A stretch of DNA of 64,000 bases from Burkholderia territorii (GCF_902833055.1 NZ_CADFEJ010000011.1:123733-187732), one strand, 5' to 3'; numbered from the stretch's first letter, positions 18,093 through 28,537 are shown. Notes: a model not told the origin generated them from the letters alone. Made by a program: numbers and translations.

Positions 18093-18419
18093 ATGCGAAC
18101 ACTTTTTTCACGGTCTTGCGTGCAGATGACGATTGCGTTTGCGCTCGCGTGCGCGTTCATGCCGGCACGCGCGGACGAAAGCGTGCAGCCCGAACGCGCG
18201 ATGCTGCTTGCCGGTAACGCGCCGCGCATGCAACCGAACAACCGCATCGCTATCGTGCCGGTCGCCGCACCGCGACCGCGTTCGTCGGGCAAGACATGGG
18301 TGACGCTCTGGGACGAGCTCGCCCCGTCTGCTCCATTGCCGATACCGATTCCTGTTCCGCTTCCCGGCAATGCGCAGCACGCAATGGAGGGAAACGCCGG
18401 AAACCGCATGCATCAATAA
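18093..18419 (+). CDS. Small exported protein, function unknown
   Basis: The 108-residue protein begins with a signal peptide (RTLFSRSCVQMTIAFALACA, cleavage after about residue 27 at PARA). The mature part of about 80 residues is rich in Pro, Ala and Met and holds a short proline-alternating run (PLPIPIPVPLPG) near the C-terminus. I recognise no family. The start is the ATG at 18093, preceded by GGAGAAGG. A start nine codons earlier is possible but would spoil the signal peptide. It is a plausible target of the divergent sigma-54 activator. Confidence 0.65.
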   Translation: MRTLFSRSCVQMTIAFALACAFMPARADESVQPERAMLLAGNAPRMQPNNRIAIVPVAAPRPRSSGKTWVTLWDELAPSAPLPIPIPVPLPGNAQHAMEGNAGNRMHQ

Positions 18420-18711
18420 TTCGCACACGACGCAGACGCCGCCCGATCGCTGAGGATTCCAGATTGAATGGAATGAGCGAGTACGTTTGCTGCAGCGTCG
18501 ATATCGCGACGCGAAGCTTTTTTGTGTCCGTCCCCCGGCGGGCACTCTTTTTATTCGGAAGGTCACGGCGCGAAGGCCGCACCTCGTCTTCGCAGGCGAC
18601 GCGCTGCCGACCGGAGGCCGCCAACGCGCCGGCGCATCCGCAGCGGTGCGGCCGCGCGCCGCCATTCCGGTAGAATCGGCGCCATTCCCGCTCTCCTCTT
18701 TCCCGACCTTC

Positions 18712-19212
18712 ATGACGACGTTGACCCTGATCGTCGCGCGCGCCCGCAACGGCATCATCGGCCGCGACAACCAGTTGCCCTGGAAACTTCCCGAGGACCT
18801 CGCGTTCTTCAAACGCACGACGATGGGCGCACCGATCGTGATGGGCCGCAAGACTCACGAGTCGATCGGCCGGCCGCTGCCGGGCCGGCGCAACATTGTC
18901 GTGACGCGCGACGCGGCGCGCCGCTTCGACGGCTGCGACACCGTCACGTCGCTCGCCGATGCACTCGCGCTCGCCGCGCGCGACGGCGTCGCCGAAGCCT
19001 TCCTGATCGGCGGCGCACAGCTCTATGCGGAAGGCCTGCAACTCGCCGACAAGCTGATCGTCACCGAAATCGACGCGGACTTCGACGGCGATGCGTCGTT
19101 CCCGGCGCCCGATCCCGCGCACTGGCAGGAAGTGTCGCGCGAGCCGCATCAGGCCACCGCGCCGAATACGTTCGGCTATGCGTTCGTCGTCTACGCGCGC
19201 AAACGCGACTGA
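18712..19212 (+). CDS. folA: Dihydrofolate reductase FolA
   Basis: The 166-residue cytosolic enzyme reduces dihydrofolate to tetrahydrofolate with NADPH and is the target of trimethoprim. The substrate-binding core [22 protein letters not shown] carries the conserved Trp and acidic residue. The NADPH-binding [15 protein letters not shown] and the later [11 protein letters not shown] are also intact. The start ATG at 18712 gives the usual N-terminus [14 protein letters not shown]. It is the metabolic partner of thyA, which lies 2.6 kb away on the other strand. Confidence 0.97.
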   Translation: MTTLTLIVARARNGIIGRDNQLPWKLPEDLAFFKRTTMGAPIVMGRKTHESIGRPLPGRRNIVVTRDAARRFDGCDTVTSLADALALAARDGVAEAFLIGGAQLYAEGLQLADKLIVTEIDADFDGDASFPAPDPAHWQEVSREPHQATAPNTFGYAFVVYARKRD

Positions 19213-19226
19213 CACGCGGCACACGA

Positions 19227-19268
19227 CAAAAAGCCCGGCCGGCGCACGCGCGCCGGTCGGGCTTTTAC
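19227..19268. terminator. Bidirectional terminator between folA and pmbA
   Basis: A GC-rich stem (AAAAGCCCGGCCGGCGC pairing with GCGCCGGTCGGGCTTTT, one mismatch) is flanked by A-rich and T-rich ends. It sits between the convergent folA and pmbA genes and can serve both. Confidence 0.85.
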
Positions 19269-19295
19269 GTTTCCTGGCGGCCGACGCCGCGCCGC

Positions 19296-20666
19296 TTACT
19301 GCCCGGCGATCGTCATCTGCTCGATCAGCACCGAGCCGGTTTCCTTCGTACCGCGCACGATCGAATCCGCGCCGATCGCGACGATGTGCCGGAACATCTC
19401 CTGCAACGTGCTCGCGACCGTGATTTCCTCGACCGGATACTGGATCACGCCGTTCTCGACCCAGAAGCCGGCCGCGCCGCGCGAATAGTCGCCGGTCACG
19501 TAGTTCACGCCCTGCCCCATCAGCTCGGTCAGCAACAGGCCCGTGCCCAGCTTCTTCAGCATCGCGTCGAAATCGTCGCCCGGCTGCGTGTTCGAGCTGC
19601 GCAGCGCGAGGTTGTGCGAGCCGCCCGCGTTGCCGGTCGTCTGCGTGCCGAGCTTGCGCGCCGAATAGGTCGACAGGAAGTAGCCTTCGACGACACCGTC
19701 GCTGACGACGCTGCGCGCACGTGTGCGCACGCCTTCCTCGTCGAACGGCGCGCTGCCCATCGCGCGCGGCACGTGCGGATCCTCGACGACCTGCACGTGC
19801 GGCGCGAACACCGGCTTGCCGAGACTGTCGACGAGGAACGACGTCTTGCGGTACAGCGCACCGCCGCTGACGGCCTGCACGAATGCGCCGAGCAGGCCGG
19901 CCGCGAGCGGCGCCTCGAACAGCACGGGCACCTTGCGCGTGTCGAGACGGCGCGCGCCCATGCGCGCCAGCGCGCGCTCGGCCGCATAGCGCCCGACGGC
20001 TTCCGGCGCCGCGAGATCGACCGCGCTGCGCTTCGACGAATACCAGTCGTCGCGCTGCATGTGGCGGCCGGTGCCCGCGATCGGCGCACACGCGATGTAG
20101 TGGCGCGAGTACGGGTAGCCGGCGAGGAAGCCGCGCGACGTCGCGAGCACGAACTGCGAATGCTGCGCCGACACGCTCGCGCCTTCCGAGTTGCGGATCT
20201 GCGGGCTGACCGCGAACGCGGCGTCCTCCGCGCGGCGGGCGAGCTCGACGGCGTCGTCGGCGGTGAGCGCCCACGGGTGGTAGAGATCGAGGTCGCGCGG
20301 GTCGGTTTCGAGCAGCTCGGCCTCGGCAAGGCCGGCCGCGTCGTCCTCGGCCGTGAAGCGCGCGATGTTGTACGCGGCGGCGACGGTATCCTTGATCGCG
20401 GCCGGCGAGAAGTCCGACGTGCTCGCGTTGCCGCGCTTCTTGCCGATGAACACCGTCACGCCGACCATCTTGTCGCGGTTGTGTTCGATCGTCTCCACCT
20501 CGCCGCGACGCACCGACACCGACAGGCCGTCGCCTTCGGAGATTTCGGTCGCGGCGTCCGTCGCGCCGAGTGCCTTCGCATGGCGAAGGATGTCGGAGGC
20601 AATTTCCTTGAGCTGGTCCTGCGTGTGCGGGAAATAGCGCGCTTGTACGTCGAGATTGGCTGCCAT
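19296..20666 (-). CDS. pmbA: Metalloprotease PmbA/TldE
   Basis: The 456-residue protein is the TldE (PmbA) partner of the TldD/TldE heterodimeric metalloprotease, which digests unfolded peptides and matures microcin B17 in E. coli. Conserved stretches include SVRRGEVETIEHNRDKMVGVTVF, the glycine-rich SGGALYRKTSFLVDSLG and GDYSRGAAGFWVENG near the end. TldE itself lacks the zinc site that TldD carries. The ATG at 20666 gives a normal N-terminus. It is divergent from darP, an arrangement also seen in E. coli (yjgA-pmbA). Confidence 0.95.
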   Translation of the reverse strand: MAANLDVQARYFPHTQDQLKEIASDILRHAKALGATDAATEISEGDGLSVSVRRGEVETIEHNRDKMVGVTVFIGKKRGNASTSDFSPAAIKDTVAAAYNIARFTAEDDAAGLAEAELLETDPRDLDLYHPWALTADDAVELARRAEDAAFAVSPQIRNSEGASVSAQHSQFVLATSRGFLAGYPYSRHYIACAPIAGTGRHMQRDDWYSSKRSAVDLAAPEAVGRYAAERALARMGARRLDTRKVPVLFEAPLAAGLLGAFVQAVSGGALYRKTSFLVDSLGKPVFAPHVQVVEDPHVPRAMGSAPFDEEGVRTRARSVVSDGVVEGYFLSTYSARKLGTQTTGNAGGSHNLALRSSNTQPGDDFDAMLKKLGTGLLLTELMGQGVNYVTGDYSRGAAGFWVENGVIQYPVEEITVASTLQEMFRHIVAIGADSIVRGTKETGSVLIEQMTIAGQ

Positions 20667-20794
20667 CGTCGTGATATCCGGTGGCGGGCGTGCCGCCCGC
20701 ATGTTCAAAATGTTGCGTATCCCGCGATCATAGCAAGGTCCGGGGCCACATACCGACAAGCTTGGGGTGTCCGCGCCGCGATACAATGCCGCCC

Positions 20795-21400
20795 ATGACA
20801 CGCAAAACCCGAATCCAGCCGATCGAGCATGCCGACGACGACACCGGCAATGGCTACGATCGCCCCAGCAAATCCCAGTTGAAACGCGAGATGCACGCGC
20901 TGCAGGAGCTCGGCCAGGCCCTGGTCGACCTGCCGAAGGACGCGCTCAAGCGCATGCCGATGCCCGAGGATCTGGCCGACGCCGTGCGCGAGGCGCGCCG
21001 GATCACCGATCACGAAGGCAAGCGCCGCCAGCTCCAGTACGTCGGGCGCGTGATGCGCTCGCTGACCGACGAAGAAACCGCCGCCCTGCGCACCGCGCTG
21101 GATGCCCAGCGAGGCGTGAACAAGGCCGCGACGGCCCGCCTGCACTGGATCGAGCGCACGCGCGAACAGCTGCTCGCCAGCGACGACGCGCTGACCGAGT
21201 TCCTGCGCCAGCATCCCGAAGCCGACATCCAGGAAGGCCGCACGCTGATCCGCAACGCGCGCAAGGAAGCGCAGCAAGGCAAGCCGCCGCGCTATTTCCG
21301 CGAGCTGTTCCAGTGGATCAAGACCGCGAGCGGCACGGACGAGACCGACGCAGACGAAGCGCCGGACGAAGCCGGAGACGACCATGACGACGAAGCGTAA
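20795..21400 (+). CDS. darP: Ribosome biogenesis protein DarP (YjgA, DUF615)
   Basis: The 201-residue cytosolic protein matches the DUF615 family: the motif [17 protein letters not shown] near residues 24-40 and DITxxR-like blocks such as [12 protein letters not shown]. coli YjgA (DarP) associates with late 50S ribosomal precursors and promotes peptidyltransferase-centre maturation. The C-terminal 25 residues are a strongly acidic tail. The ATG at 20795 is the sensible start. The end overlaps the start of mog by 17 bp. It is divergent from pmbA. Confidence 0.94.
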   Translation: MTRKTRIQPIEHADDDTGNGYDRPSKSQLKREMHALQELGQALVDLPKDALKRMPMPEDLADAVREARRITDHEGKRRQLQYVGRVMRSLTDEETAALRTALDAQRGVNKAATARLHWIERTREQLLASDDALTEFLRQHPEADIQEGRTLIRNARKEAQQGKPPRYFRELFQWIKTASGTDETDADEAPDEAGDDHDDEA

Positions 21401-22001
21401 CCACCCGGACGAGCTCGTGGTCGGCCTCGTGTCGATCAGCGACCGCGCCAGCACGGGCGTCTACGAGGACAAGGGCATTCCGGCGCTGCAGGAATGGCTC
21501 GCCGGCGCATTGCGCTCGCCGTGGCGCGCCGAAACCCGGCTGATCCAGGACGACGCGCCGACGATCTCCGCCACGCTGACGGAACTCGTCGACGTCGCGG
21601 GCTGCGACCTGGTGCTGACGACCGGCGGCACCGGCCCGGCCCGGCGTGACGTGACGCCGGAAGCCACGCTGGCCGTTGCGACGAAGGAAATGCCGGGATT
21701 CGGCGAACAGATGCGGCAGATCAGCCTGAATTTCGTGCCGACCGCGATCCTGTCGCGGCAGGTCGCGGTGATCCGCGAGACGGCCGACCATGCGGCGCTG
21801 ATCATCAACCTGCCCGGCCAGCCGAAGTCGATCCGGGAAACGCTCGAAGGGCTGCGCGACGCCGACGGCAAGTCGACCGTGCCGGGCATCTTCGCAGCGG
21901 TGCCCTACTGCATCGACCTGATCGGCGGCCCGTACATCGAGACCGACGCCGCGGTGGTCGCGGCGTTCCGGCCTAAGAGCGCACAACGCACGCCGCGTTG
22001 A
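21384..22001 (+). CDS. mog: Molybdopterin adenylyltransferase Mog
   Basis: The 205-residue cytosolic enzyme adenylates molybdopterin before molybdenum insertion in molybdenum cofactor synthesis. The family signature is present as [20 protein letters not shown] (about residues 74-93), and [16 protein letters not shown] forms the second conserved block. Its start lies 17 bp inside the end of darP in another frame, so translation is probably coupled. The length fits Mog (about 195-205 residues). Confidence 0.95.
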   Translation: MTTKRNHPDELVVGLVSISDRASTGVYEDKGIPALQEWLAGALRSPWRAETRLIQDDAPTISATLTELVDVAGCDLVLTTGGTGPARRDVTPEATLAVATKEMPGFGEQMRQISLNFVPTAILSRQVAVIRETADHAALIINLPGQPKSIRETLEGLRDADGKSTVPGIFAAVPYCIDLIGGPYIETDAAVVAAFRPKSAQRTPR

Positions 22002-22017
22002 GCGCGTGCCGGCCCGC

Positions 22018-22641
<624 letters not shown>

Positions 22642-22734
22642 TCATCCTGGAAAATGGCGGGCGGCGGGCATTGCATGAGCGGGCCCGGTCCGCAAGAACA
22701 TATAATTCTCGCATAGAACCCTTTGGCGCCTTCG

Positions 22735-23994
22735 ATGTCACCCTTTTCGTTCACCCTGCTGTTCGCGATCGCCGTGCTCGCGATGGTCGTCACCAAGCTG
22801 TGGCTCGCGTCGCGGCAGATCCGCTTCGTCGCCGCCCACCGCAACGGCGTGCCCGCGCAGTTCAGCGCCGCCATTCCGCTGACCGCCCATCAACGCGCGG
22901 CCGACTACACGGTCGAGCGCACCAGGCTGGCGATGTTCGAGATCGTCGTCAGCGCGGCCGTGCTGGTCGGCCTCACGCTGCTCGGCGGCGTCGGCGCGCT
23001 GGACACGCTGCTGACGGGCTGGCTCGGCCGCGGCTACGCGCAGCAGGTCGCGCTCGTCGCCGCCGTGCTCGCGATCACGGGCGTGATCGACGTGCCATTC
23101 GAGTATTACCGCCAGTTCGGGATCGAACAGCGGTTCGGCTTCAACCGGATGACCAAGCGCCTGTTCTTCACCGACATGCTGAAGAACACGCTGCTCGGCG
23201 CCGTGCTCGGCCTGCCGCTGCTGTTCGTCGTGCTGTGGCTGATGAATCAGGCCGGCAGCCTCTGGTGGCTGTGGACCTGGATCGTCTGGGTCGCATTCCA
23301 GATGCTCGTGCTGCTGATCTACCCGACCTTCATCGCGCCGATCTTCAACAAGTTCGAGCCGCTGAAGGACGAAGCGCTGCGCACGCGCATCGAGTCGCTG
23401 ATGAAACGGTGCGGCTTCGCGGCGAAGGGCCTGTTCGTGATGGACGGCAGCCGCCGTTCCGCGCACGGCAACGCGTACTTCACGGGCTTCGGTGCGTCGA
23501 AGCGGATCGTATTCTTCGACACGCTCCTCGCACGGCTGTCCGGCCAGGAAATCGAGGCCGTGCTCGCGCACGAACTCGGTCATTTCAAGCGCCGCCACGT
23601 GATGAAGCGGATGCTCGTGTCGTTCGTGCTGAGCCTCGTGCTGCTCGCGCTGCTCGGCTGGCTCGCGCAGCGCACGTGGTTCTACACGGGTCTCGGCGTC
23701 ACGCCGTCGCTCGACACGAGCAACGCGGGCGCCGCGCTCGTGCTGTTCTTCCTCGCAATCCCCGTGTTCCTGTTCTTCGCCACGCCGGTCAGCAGCCTGA
23801 CGTCGCGCAAGCATGAATTCGAAGCCGATGCGTTCGCGGCCAGCCAGACCGATGCGCAGGACCTCGTCAGCGCACTCGTGAAGCTGTACGAGGACAACGC
23901 GTCGACGCTCACGCCGGACCCGGTCTACACGGCCTTCTACTACTCGCATCCGCCCGCGTCGCAGCGGATCGACCGCCTGATGCAGCACGCATGA
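22735..23994 (+). CDS. M48 family membrane protease (Ste24/CAAX type)
   Basis: The 419-residue inner-membrane zinc metalloprotease has the HELGH motif in [12 protein letters not shown] (about residues 278-290), with the third zinc-ligand Glu in the [12 protein letters not shown] segment. Several membrane helices flank the catalytic site. This is the larger Ste24 type rather than the shorter HtpX. It may degrade damaged membrane proteins; bacterial substrates are unknown. I chose the ATG at 22735 over an in-frame TTG at 22723. Its stop overlaps the rsgA start by 4 bp. Confidence 0.92.
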   Translation: MSPFSFTLLFAIAVLAMVVTKLWLASRQIRFVAAHRNGVPAQFSAAIPLTAHQRAADYTVERTRLAMFEIVVSAAVLVGLTLLGGVGALDTLLTGWLGRGYAQQVALVAAVLAITGVIDVPFEYYRQFGIEQRFGFNRMTKRLFFTDMLKNTLLGAVLGLPLLFVVLWLMNQAGSLWWLWTWIVWVAFQMLVLLIYPTFIAPIFNKFEPLKDEALRTRIESLMKRCGFAAKGLFVMDGSRRSAHGNAYFTGFGASKRIVFFDTLLARLSGQEIEAVLAHELGHFKRRHVMKRMLVSFVLSLVLLALLGWLAQRTWFYTGLGVTPSLDTSNAGAALVLFFLAIPVFLFFATPVSSLTSRKHEFEADAFAASQTDAQDLVSALVKLYEDNASTLTPDPVYTAFYYSHPPASQRIDRLMQHA

Positions 23995-24932
23995 GCCGGC
24001 CGACCTCCCGCAAGCCGGCCCCGCGCGCATCCGGCGCGCCGCGAGTCGAAGGCCGCGTGATCGCGGCGCACGGCCGGCACTACATCGTCGCGCCCGACGA
24101 CGGCGGCCCGATGCTGCAGTGCTTCCCGCGCGGCAAGAAAAGCGAGATCGCGGTCGGCGACCGCGTCGTGTACGAACAGGCGTCGGCCGACCAGGGCGTG
24201 ATCGTCGAGATCGGCGAGCGGCGCAACCTGCTGTACCGTTCCGACCAGTTCAAGTCGAAGCTGTTCGCGGCGAACCTCGACCAGTTGCTGATCGTGCTCG
24301 CGACCGAACCCTACTTCAGCGAGGACCTGCTCGGCCGCGCGCTGATCGCGGCAGAAGCGAACGAACTGAAGCCGCTCGTCGTGCTGAACAAGATCGACGT
24401 CGAGGCCGCGCTGCCGGTCGCCCGCGAGCGGCTCGCGCCCTACCGCGCGCTCGGCTACGACGTGCTCGAGCTGTCGGTGAAGGGCGCGCCCGACGATGCG
24501 CGCGCGCAACTGATGCCGCATCTGGCCGGGCATTCGACGATCCTGCTCGGCCAGTCGGGGATGGGCAAGTCGACGCTCGTGAACCTGCTCGTACCCGATG
24601 CCGAAGCCGCGACCCGTGAAATCTCGGCCGCGCTCAACAGCGGCCGCCACACGACGACGTTCACGCGCCTGTACCCGCTCGAAGGCGGCGGCGCGCTGAT
24701 CGATTCGCCGGGCTTCCAGGAATTCGGCCTCTACCACCTGACGGAAGGCCGCCTGGAGCGCGCGTTCCCGGAATTCCGCCCGCTGCTCGCGCACTGCCGT
24801 TTCTATAATTGCCATCATCTGCACGAGCCGGGCTGCGCGATTCTCGAAGCCGTCGCGGACGGCCGCATCGCGCCGTCCCGCCATGCGCTTTACGCGCAGC
24901 TCGTGCACGAGGCAAGCCAGGTCGTTCGCTGA
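23991..24932 (+). CDS. rsgA: Ribosome small-subunit biogenesis GTPase RsgA
   Basis: The 313-residue protein is the circularly permuted GTPase that helps finish 30S maturation. An N-terminal OB fold is followed by G4 (LNKIDVEAA), then G1 ([14 protein letters not shown], about residues 185-198), then G3 (DSPGFQEF). The C-terminal zinc site is in [14 protein letters not shown]. The ATGA overlap with the preceding protease gene suggests translational coupling. Length fits (300-350). Confidence 0.97.
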   Translation: MSRPTSRKPAPRASGAPRVEGRVIAAHGRHYIVAPDDGGPMLQCFPRGKKSEIAVGDRVVYEQASADQGVIVEIGERRNLLYRSDQFKSKLFAANLDQLLIVLATEPYFSEDLLGRALIAAEANELKPLVVLNKIDVEAALPVARERLAPYRALGYDVLELSVKGAPDDARAQLMPHLAGHSTILLGQSGMGKSTLVNLLVPDAEAATREISAALNSGRHTTTFTRLYPLEGGGALIDSPGFQEFGLYHLTEGRLERAFPEFRPLLAHCRFYNCHHLHEPGCAILEAVADGRIAPSRHALYAQLVHEASQVVR

Positions 24933-24988
24933 GTTCTCGGCGAACGGCAGGCACCGGGCCGAAGCCGCCCTTCACGACAGGAGCCGCG

Positions 24989-25306
24989 ATGCGTTTCAAG
25001 GCCCCCGACCTGGCCACCGCGCAGCACTGGGCGAACGTGCTGCAGGTGGCCGGCATCGGCTGCGAACTGCACAACTGCTACGCGACCGGCGCGCTCGGCG
25101 GCCTGCCGGCCGACGCATGCGCGCCCGAGCTGTGGCTCGATGACGAGCGCGACGATGCGCTCGCGCGGCGGCTGATCGACGCTGCATCATACGGCCCGTC
25201 GGCCGGTGCGGCTCCGTGGCGGTGTCGCCGGTGCGGCGAGGCGCTCGAGGCGCAGTTTACGGCTTGCTGGCAATGCGGCACCGTGCGTGATCCGCTCGAC
25301 GACTGA
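24989..25306 (+). CDS. DUF2007-like zinc-ribbon protein
   Basis: The 105-residue cytosolic protein has an N-terminal half resembling the DUF2007 'putative signal transducing protein' fold (KAPDLATAQHWANVLQVAGI, LWLDDERDDALARRLID). The C-terminal zinc ribbon has two CxxC pairs (CRRCGE and CWQCG, about residues 78-97). Function is unknown. It follows rsgA by 56 bp on the same strand and is likely the last gene of that operon, because a terminator follows at once. Confidence 0.85.
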   Translation: MRFKAPDLATAQHWANVLQVAGIGCELHNCYATGALGGLPADACAPELWLDDERDDALARRLIDAASYGPSAGAAPWRCRRCGEALEAQFTACWQCGTVRDPLDD

Positions 25307-25329
25307 ACGCGCCGACCGGACGCACAGCG

Positions 25330-25358
25330 AAAAGGCCGGCATCGAGCCGGCCTTTTCG
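25330..25358. terminator. Bidirectional terminator
   Basis: AAAAGGCCGGC pairs with GCCGGCCTTTT around a short loop (ATCGA). It lies between the convergent zinc-ribbon and CobD/CbiB-like genes and has A and T runs for both directions. Confidence 0.85.
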
Positions 25359-25383
25359 TTTCATCGCGTGCTGCGCGAGCGCG

Positions 25384-26322
25384 TCACGAAATCCAGACCG
25401 CCAACGTCAGCATCAACAGCAGGATCATCCACAGGATCACTGCGCGCCACACCAGGCCGACCGCCGACTGCAGCGTGCGCGGCGTGCAATCATCACCGAC
25501 CGTCAACGGGCCGCTGTCGCCGACCGCCAACGCGTCGAGACTCGACGGTTCCGCGAGCGGCCCTGCGAGGCGCGCACCGAGCGCGCCGCTGCCGGCCGCG
25601 AGCAGCACGCCGTCGTTCGGGTCGGGCCACTGGCGCGTGTGATTGCGCCACGCGTAGATCGCATCCTCGAAGTTGCCGACGATCGCGAAGCCGAGCGCGG
25701 TCAGTCGCGACGGAATCCAGTCGATCACGAAGAACGCGCGCTGCGCGAACGTCGAGAACGCGGCGGTGCGATCGTCACCCGGCGTCGACCAGCTGCGCGC
25801 GAGATATTCCGAGATGCGATACAGCACGGCGCCGGCCGGACCGAGCGGCAGCACGTACCAGAAGAACACGCCGAATACGTGGCGATGCGACGCAACGACC
25901 GCATGAATCAGCGTATGGCGGACGATTTCACCGACCGGCATGTCGACCGTGTCGAGGCCCGTCCACTCGTGCAGGATCTCACGCGCGCGCGGCACGTCGT
26001 CGTTGTTGAGCGCGAGGTGGATATCGGTGAAGTAATGGCTGAACTGGCGGAAGCCGAGCGTGAAGTACACGACGACGACGTTCCAGATGAACGCGAGCAC
26101 GAAGCTCACCTTGAACAGCAGAAAGTAGATCAGCGCGACGATCAGCACCCACGGCAGCACGACTGCGAGCCATGCGAGCACACCATGTTTTTGCTTGCCG
26201 GCGTCGAGGCCATGCGCGACGGTTTCCGCATGAAACTGAAACAGCGCGAACACCGGATTGTTCGGCGACAACGCGCGGACCTGTTCGATGATGAGGGCGA
26301 GAAGAACCGAAAAGAAAGTCAT
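25384..26322 (-). CDS. CobD/CbiB-like (AmpE-related) membrane protein
   Basis: The 312-residue protein has several membrane helices, with hydrophobic blocks near residues 50-75 and 75-95, about 145-170 and at the C-terminal end (LWMILLLMLTLAVWIS). Motifs such as TLGFRQFSHYFTDI and AFFVIDWIPSRLTALGFAIVGNFEDA match the CobD/CbiB superfamily. True CbiB makes adenosylcobinamide phosphate, but no cobalamin gene lies nearby. The sequence also resembles AmpE-type proteins of the same fold. I therefore leave it unnamed. It is downstream of the CoA pyrophosphatase gene on the same strand. Confidence 0.8.
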   Translation of the reverse strand: MTFFSVLLALIIEQVRALSPNNPVFALFQFHAETVAHGLDAGKQKHGVLAWLAVVLPWVLIVALIYFLLFKVSFVLAFIWNVVVVYFTLGFRQFSHYFTDIHLALNNDDVPRAREILHEWTGLDTVDMPVGEIVRHTLIHAVVASHRHVFGVFFWYVLPLGPAGAVLYRISEYLARSWSTPGDDRTAAFSTFAQRAFFVIDWIPSRLTALGFAIVGNFEDAIYAWRNHTRQWPDPNDGVLLAAGSGALGARLAGPLAEPSSLDALAVGDSGPLTVGDDCTPRTLQSAVGLVWRAVILWMILLLMLTLAVWIS

Positions 26323-26442
26323 GCGTGGCGCCGTCTTCGGAGTTATGTCATTTTTTGCATAACGATAGCACAGCGTAAGCAGCGCATGGCTGCCGACGCG
26401 ACGGGCCGGCAGCCCGCCGCGTACGCAGGTTCGGGCGGGATG

Positions 26443-27129
26443 CTATCCGGCTGCCAAGAAGCGGTACAGATTGCGCAACATGCCGGCAGTTGCGCCCCAG
26501 ATGAAGTAATGCCCGGCCGATTCGCCGTTCGGATAGGGCATCGCAAAAAAACGACGCTCGCCCCCTTCCCAACGGAACACGCGAACCTGGTGGTTCGCCG
26601 GGCTCATCAGGAACGCGAGCGGCACCTCGAAAATCTCGGCAACTTCAAACGAATCGGCCTGCACGGTGAACGGCGGATGCACGAGGCCCACGACGGGCGT
26701 CACGCAGAAGCCGGTCCCCGTCAGGTAGTCGGGCAGCGCGCCGAGAATCTCCACCGGTTCGGCGGCCAGCCCGATTTCTTCCTTCGCCTCTCGCAACGCG
26801 GTGGCCGTCGCATCGCGATCGAACGGCTCGCGACGGCCTCCGGGGAAGCTGATCTGCCCGGCATGGTCGTTCAGGTGATCGGCGCGCTGGGTCAGCAGCA
26901 CGGTGAGGCCGCTCTCGCGAACGACGAGCGGGATGAGGACGGCGGCGCTGCGCGGGTCGACGCCCTCCTGCAGCCGTACCTCGGCGGGCTCGACGCTCCA
27001 TTCGAGCGTGCGCGCGAAACGCTCGCGCAGCCCGGGCGGCGTCATCAGACGGGATTCGATGGATGGCAGGCCGGCGCCGGTGCCTTCGACCGGCAACACT
27101 TCGGGATCAATGATGGGGCGGCGATTCAA
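26443..27129 (-). CDS. CoA pyrophosphatase (Nudix hydrolase, NudL-like)
   Basis: The 228-residue protein carries the CoA-pyrophosphatase motif LLTQRADHLNDHAGQISFPGG (split at about residues 78-98) followed by the Nudix core REAKEEIGL. Such enzymes split CoA or oxidised CoA into 4'-phosphopantetheine and adenosine 3',5'-bisphosphate. The UPF0035-type motif separates it from other Nudix families. It lies 120 bp upstream of the CobD/CbiB-like gene and downstream of the rplS terminator, so it is probably transcribed from its own promoter. Confidence 0.92.
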   Translation of the reverse strand: MNRRPIIDPEVLPVEGTGAGLPSIESRLMTPPGLRERFARTLEWSVEPAEVRLQEGVDPRSAAVLIPLVVRESGLTVLLTQRADHLNDHAGQISFPGGRREPFDRDATATALREAKEEIGLAAEPVEILGALPDYLTGTGFCVTPVVGLVHPPFTVQADSFEVAEIFEVPLAFLMSPANHQVRVFRWEGGERRFFAMPYPNGESAGHYFIWGATAGMLRNLYRFLAAG

Positions 27130-27177
27130 TGGCGGTCTCGAGTTCGTGACGTATCGAACATATTGTCGCGCCAGAAT

Positions 27178-27208
27178 GAAAAAAGCACCCGGGTGGGTGC
27201 TTTTTCCT
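27178..27208 (-). terminator. Terminator of the rpsP-rimM-trmD-rplS operon
   Basis: On the minus strand AAAAAGCACCC pairs with GGGTGCTTTTTT around a very short loop, followed by T residues. It starts 9 bp after the rplS stop codon. Confidence 0.88.
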
Positions 27209-27216
27209 TACAGCTC

Positions 27217-27612
27217 TTACTCTTGGGCAGCTGCTGCGGCGCGATCCTTCGACACCAGCTTTTCCTTGATTCGAGCCGACTTGCCCGAACGCTCGCGCAG
27301 GTAGTACAGCTTCGCACGACGCACATCACCGCGACGCTTCACGACGATGCTCGCCAGCAGCGGCGAGTAGGTCTGGAACGTACGCTCGACGCCTTCGCCC
27401 GACGAGATCTTGCGGACGATGAAGTTCGAGTTCAGGCCACGGTTGCGAATCGCGATCACGACGCCTTCGTACGCCTGAACGCGCTTGCGGTTACCTTCAA
27501 CCACGTTCACGTTCACGATCACCGTGTCGCCCGGGGCGAATTCGGGGATCGTCTTGCCGGCGAGCGCGCGCTCGATCTCTTCCTGCTCAAGTTTTGCAAT
27601 CAGATTCATCAC
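27217..27612 (-). CDS. rplS: 50S ribosomal protein L19
   Basis: The 131-residue protein sits at the 30S-50S interface. Its sequence ([58 protein letters not shown] end) is that of L19. The C-terminal extension after LYYLR is slightly longer than in E. coli (115 residues). It is the last gene of the rpsP-rimM-trmD-rplS operon, with a terminator directly after it. Confidence 0.98.
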   Translation of the reverse strand: MMNLIAKLEQEEIERALAGKTIPEFAPGDTVIVNVNVVEGNRKRVQAYEGVVIAIRNRGLNSNFIVRKISSGEGVERTFQTYSPLLASIVVKRRGDVRRAKLYYLRERSGKSARIKEKLVSKDRAAAAAQE

Positions 27613-27742
27613 TGACTCCTAAAGCCATCTTGTCGGCGTTTGCGCCCGCCTGCTTCCAGGCCTGGCCCCGATAGAGGATGGATTCACATCAGGCACCGCG
27701 CACGCATGCACGGCACCGCCATTTCCCGCACGCGACACTGCC

Positions 27743-28537
27743 TCAGGAGGCGTTCTTCGCTTCGCGTGCGAGGTTCGCGAGCCACGCCTCGTCGGCACGG
27801 CTCAACAACTTCTCGCGGCGCGCCCGGACGATCAGGTCCGGCCGCTTCCGCAACGTATTCCTCAATGCTTCCTGGCGCCGCCACCGCTCGATCTCGGCAT
27901 GATGGCCGCCGAGCAGCACGTCCGGCACGCGCATCCCCTCGTATTCCTCGGGGCGCGTGTAATGCGGACAATCGAGCAGCCCGTCGGCGAAGCTGTCCTG
28001 CACGGCCGACTGCGCATCGTTCAGCACCCCTGGCAACAGACGCACGACGGCATCCATCATCGCCATCGCCGGCAGTTCGCCACCGGACAGAACGAAATCG
28101 CCGAGACTGATTTCCTCGTCGACGCAACGGTCGAGCAGACGCTGATCGATCGCCTCGTAGCGGCCGCACAGCACGATGACGCCGGGCTCTTGCGCCATCC
28201 GCACCGCACGTTCGTGCGTGAACGGCGCGCCCTGCGGCGACATCATCACCACCCGCGTGCTCGCGACGCCCTGCTCCGCCTGCGCTGCTTTCGCAGCACC
28301 GATCGCGGCCTCGAGCGGCCTGGCCAGCATCACCATGCCCGGACCGCCGCCGTACGGACGATCGTCGACCGTACGGTAGTTGTCCGTCGTGAAATCACGC
28401 GGATTCCAGGTACGCAACCCGAAGCGCCCCTGCTTCACGGCCCGACTGGTGATCCCCCAGTCGGTCAGCGCGCGGAACATTTCGGGAAAGAGCGTGACGA
28501 CGTCGAACTGCACCGCGCTCTCCGTAACCTGGTTCAT
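27743..28537 (-). CDS. trmD: tRNA (guanine-N1)-methyltransferase TrmD
   Basis: The 264-residue enzyme methylates G37 of tRNAs and prevents +1 frameshifting. The trefoil-knot SAM site is visible in the YGGGPGMVM and [14 protein letters not shown] segments and in [15 protein letters not shown]. The start ATG shares one base with the rimM stop codon (TAATG), so translation is coupled. I rejected the longer open frame upstream because it runs into rimM. Length matches E. coli TrmD (255). Confidence 0.97.
   Translation of the reverse strand: MNQVTESAVQFDVVTLFPEMFRALTDWGITSRAVKQGRFGLRTWNPRDFTTDNYRTVDDRPYGGGPGMVMLARPLEAAIGAAKAAQAEQGVASTRVVMMSPQGAPFTHERAVRMAQEPGVIVLCGRYEAIDQRLLDRCVDEEISLGDFVLSGGELPAMAMMDAVVRLLPGVLNDAQSAVQDSFADGLLDCPHYTRPEEYEGMRVPDVLLGGHHAEIERWRRQEALRNTLRKRPDLIVRARREKLLSRADEAWLANLAREAKNAS

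Noticed and set aside
20681..20794. N-terminal extension of darP before 20795
   Set aside because: The extension is Cys/Pro-rich and overlaps the pmbA promoter region; the family starts at 20795.
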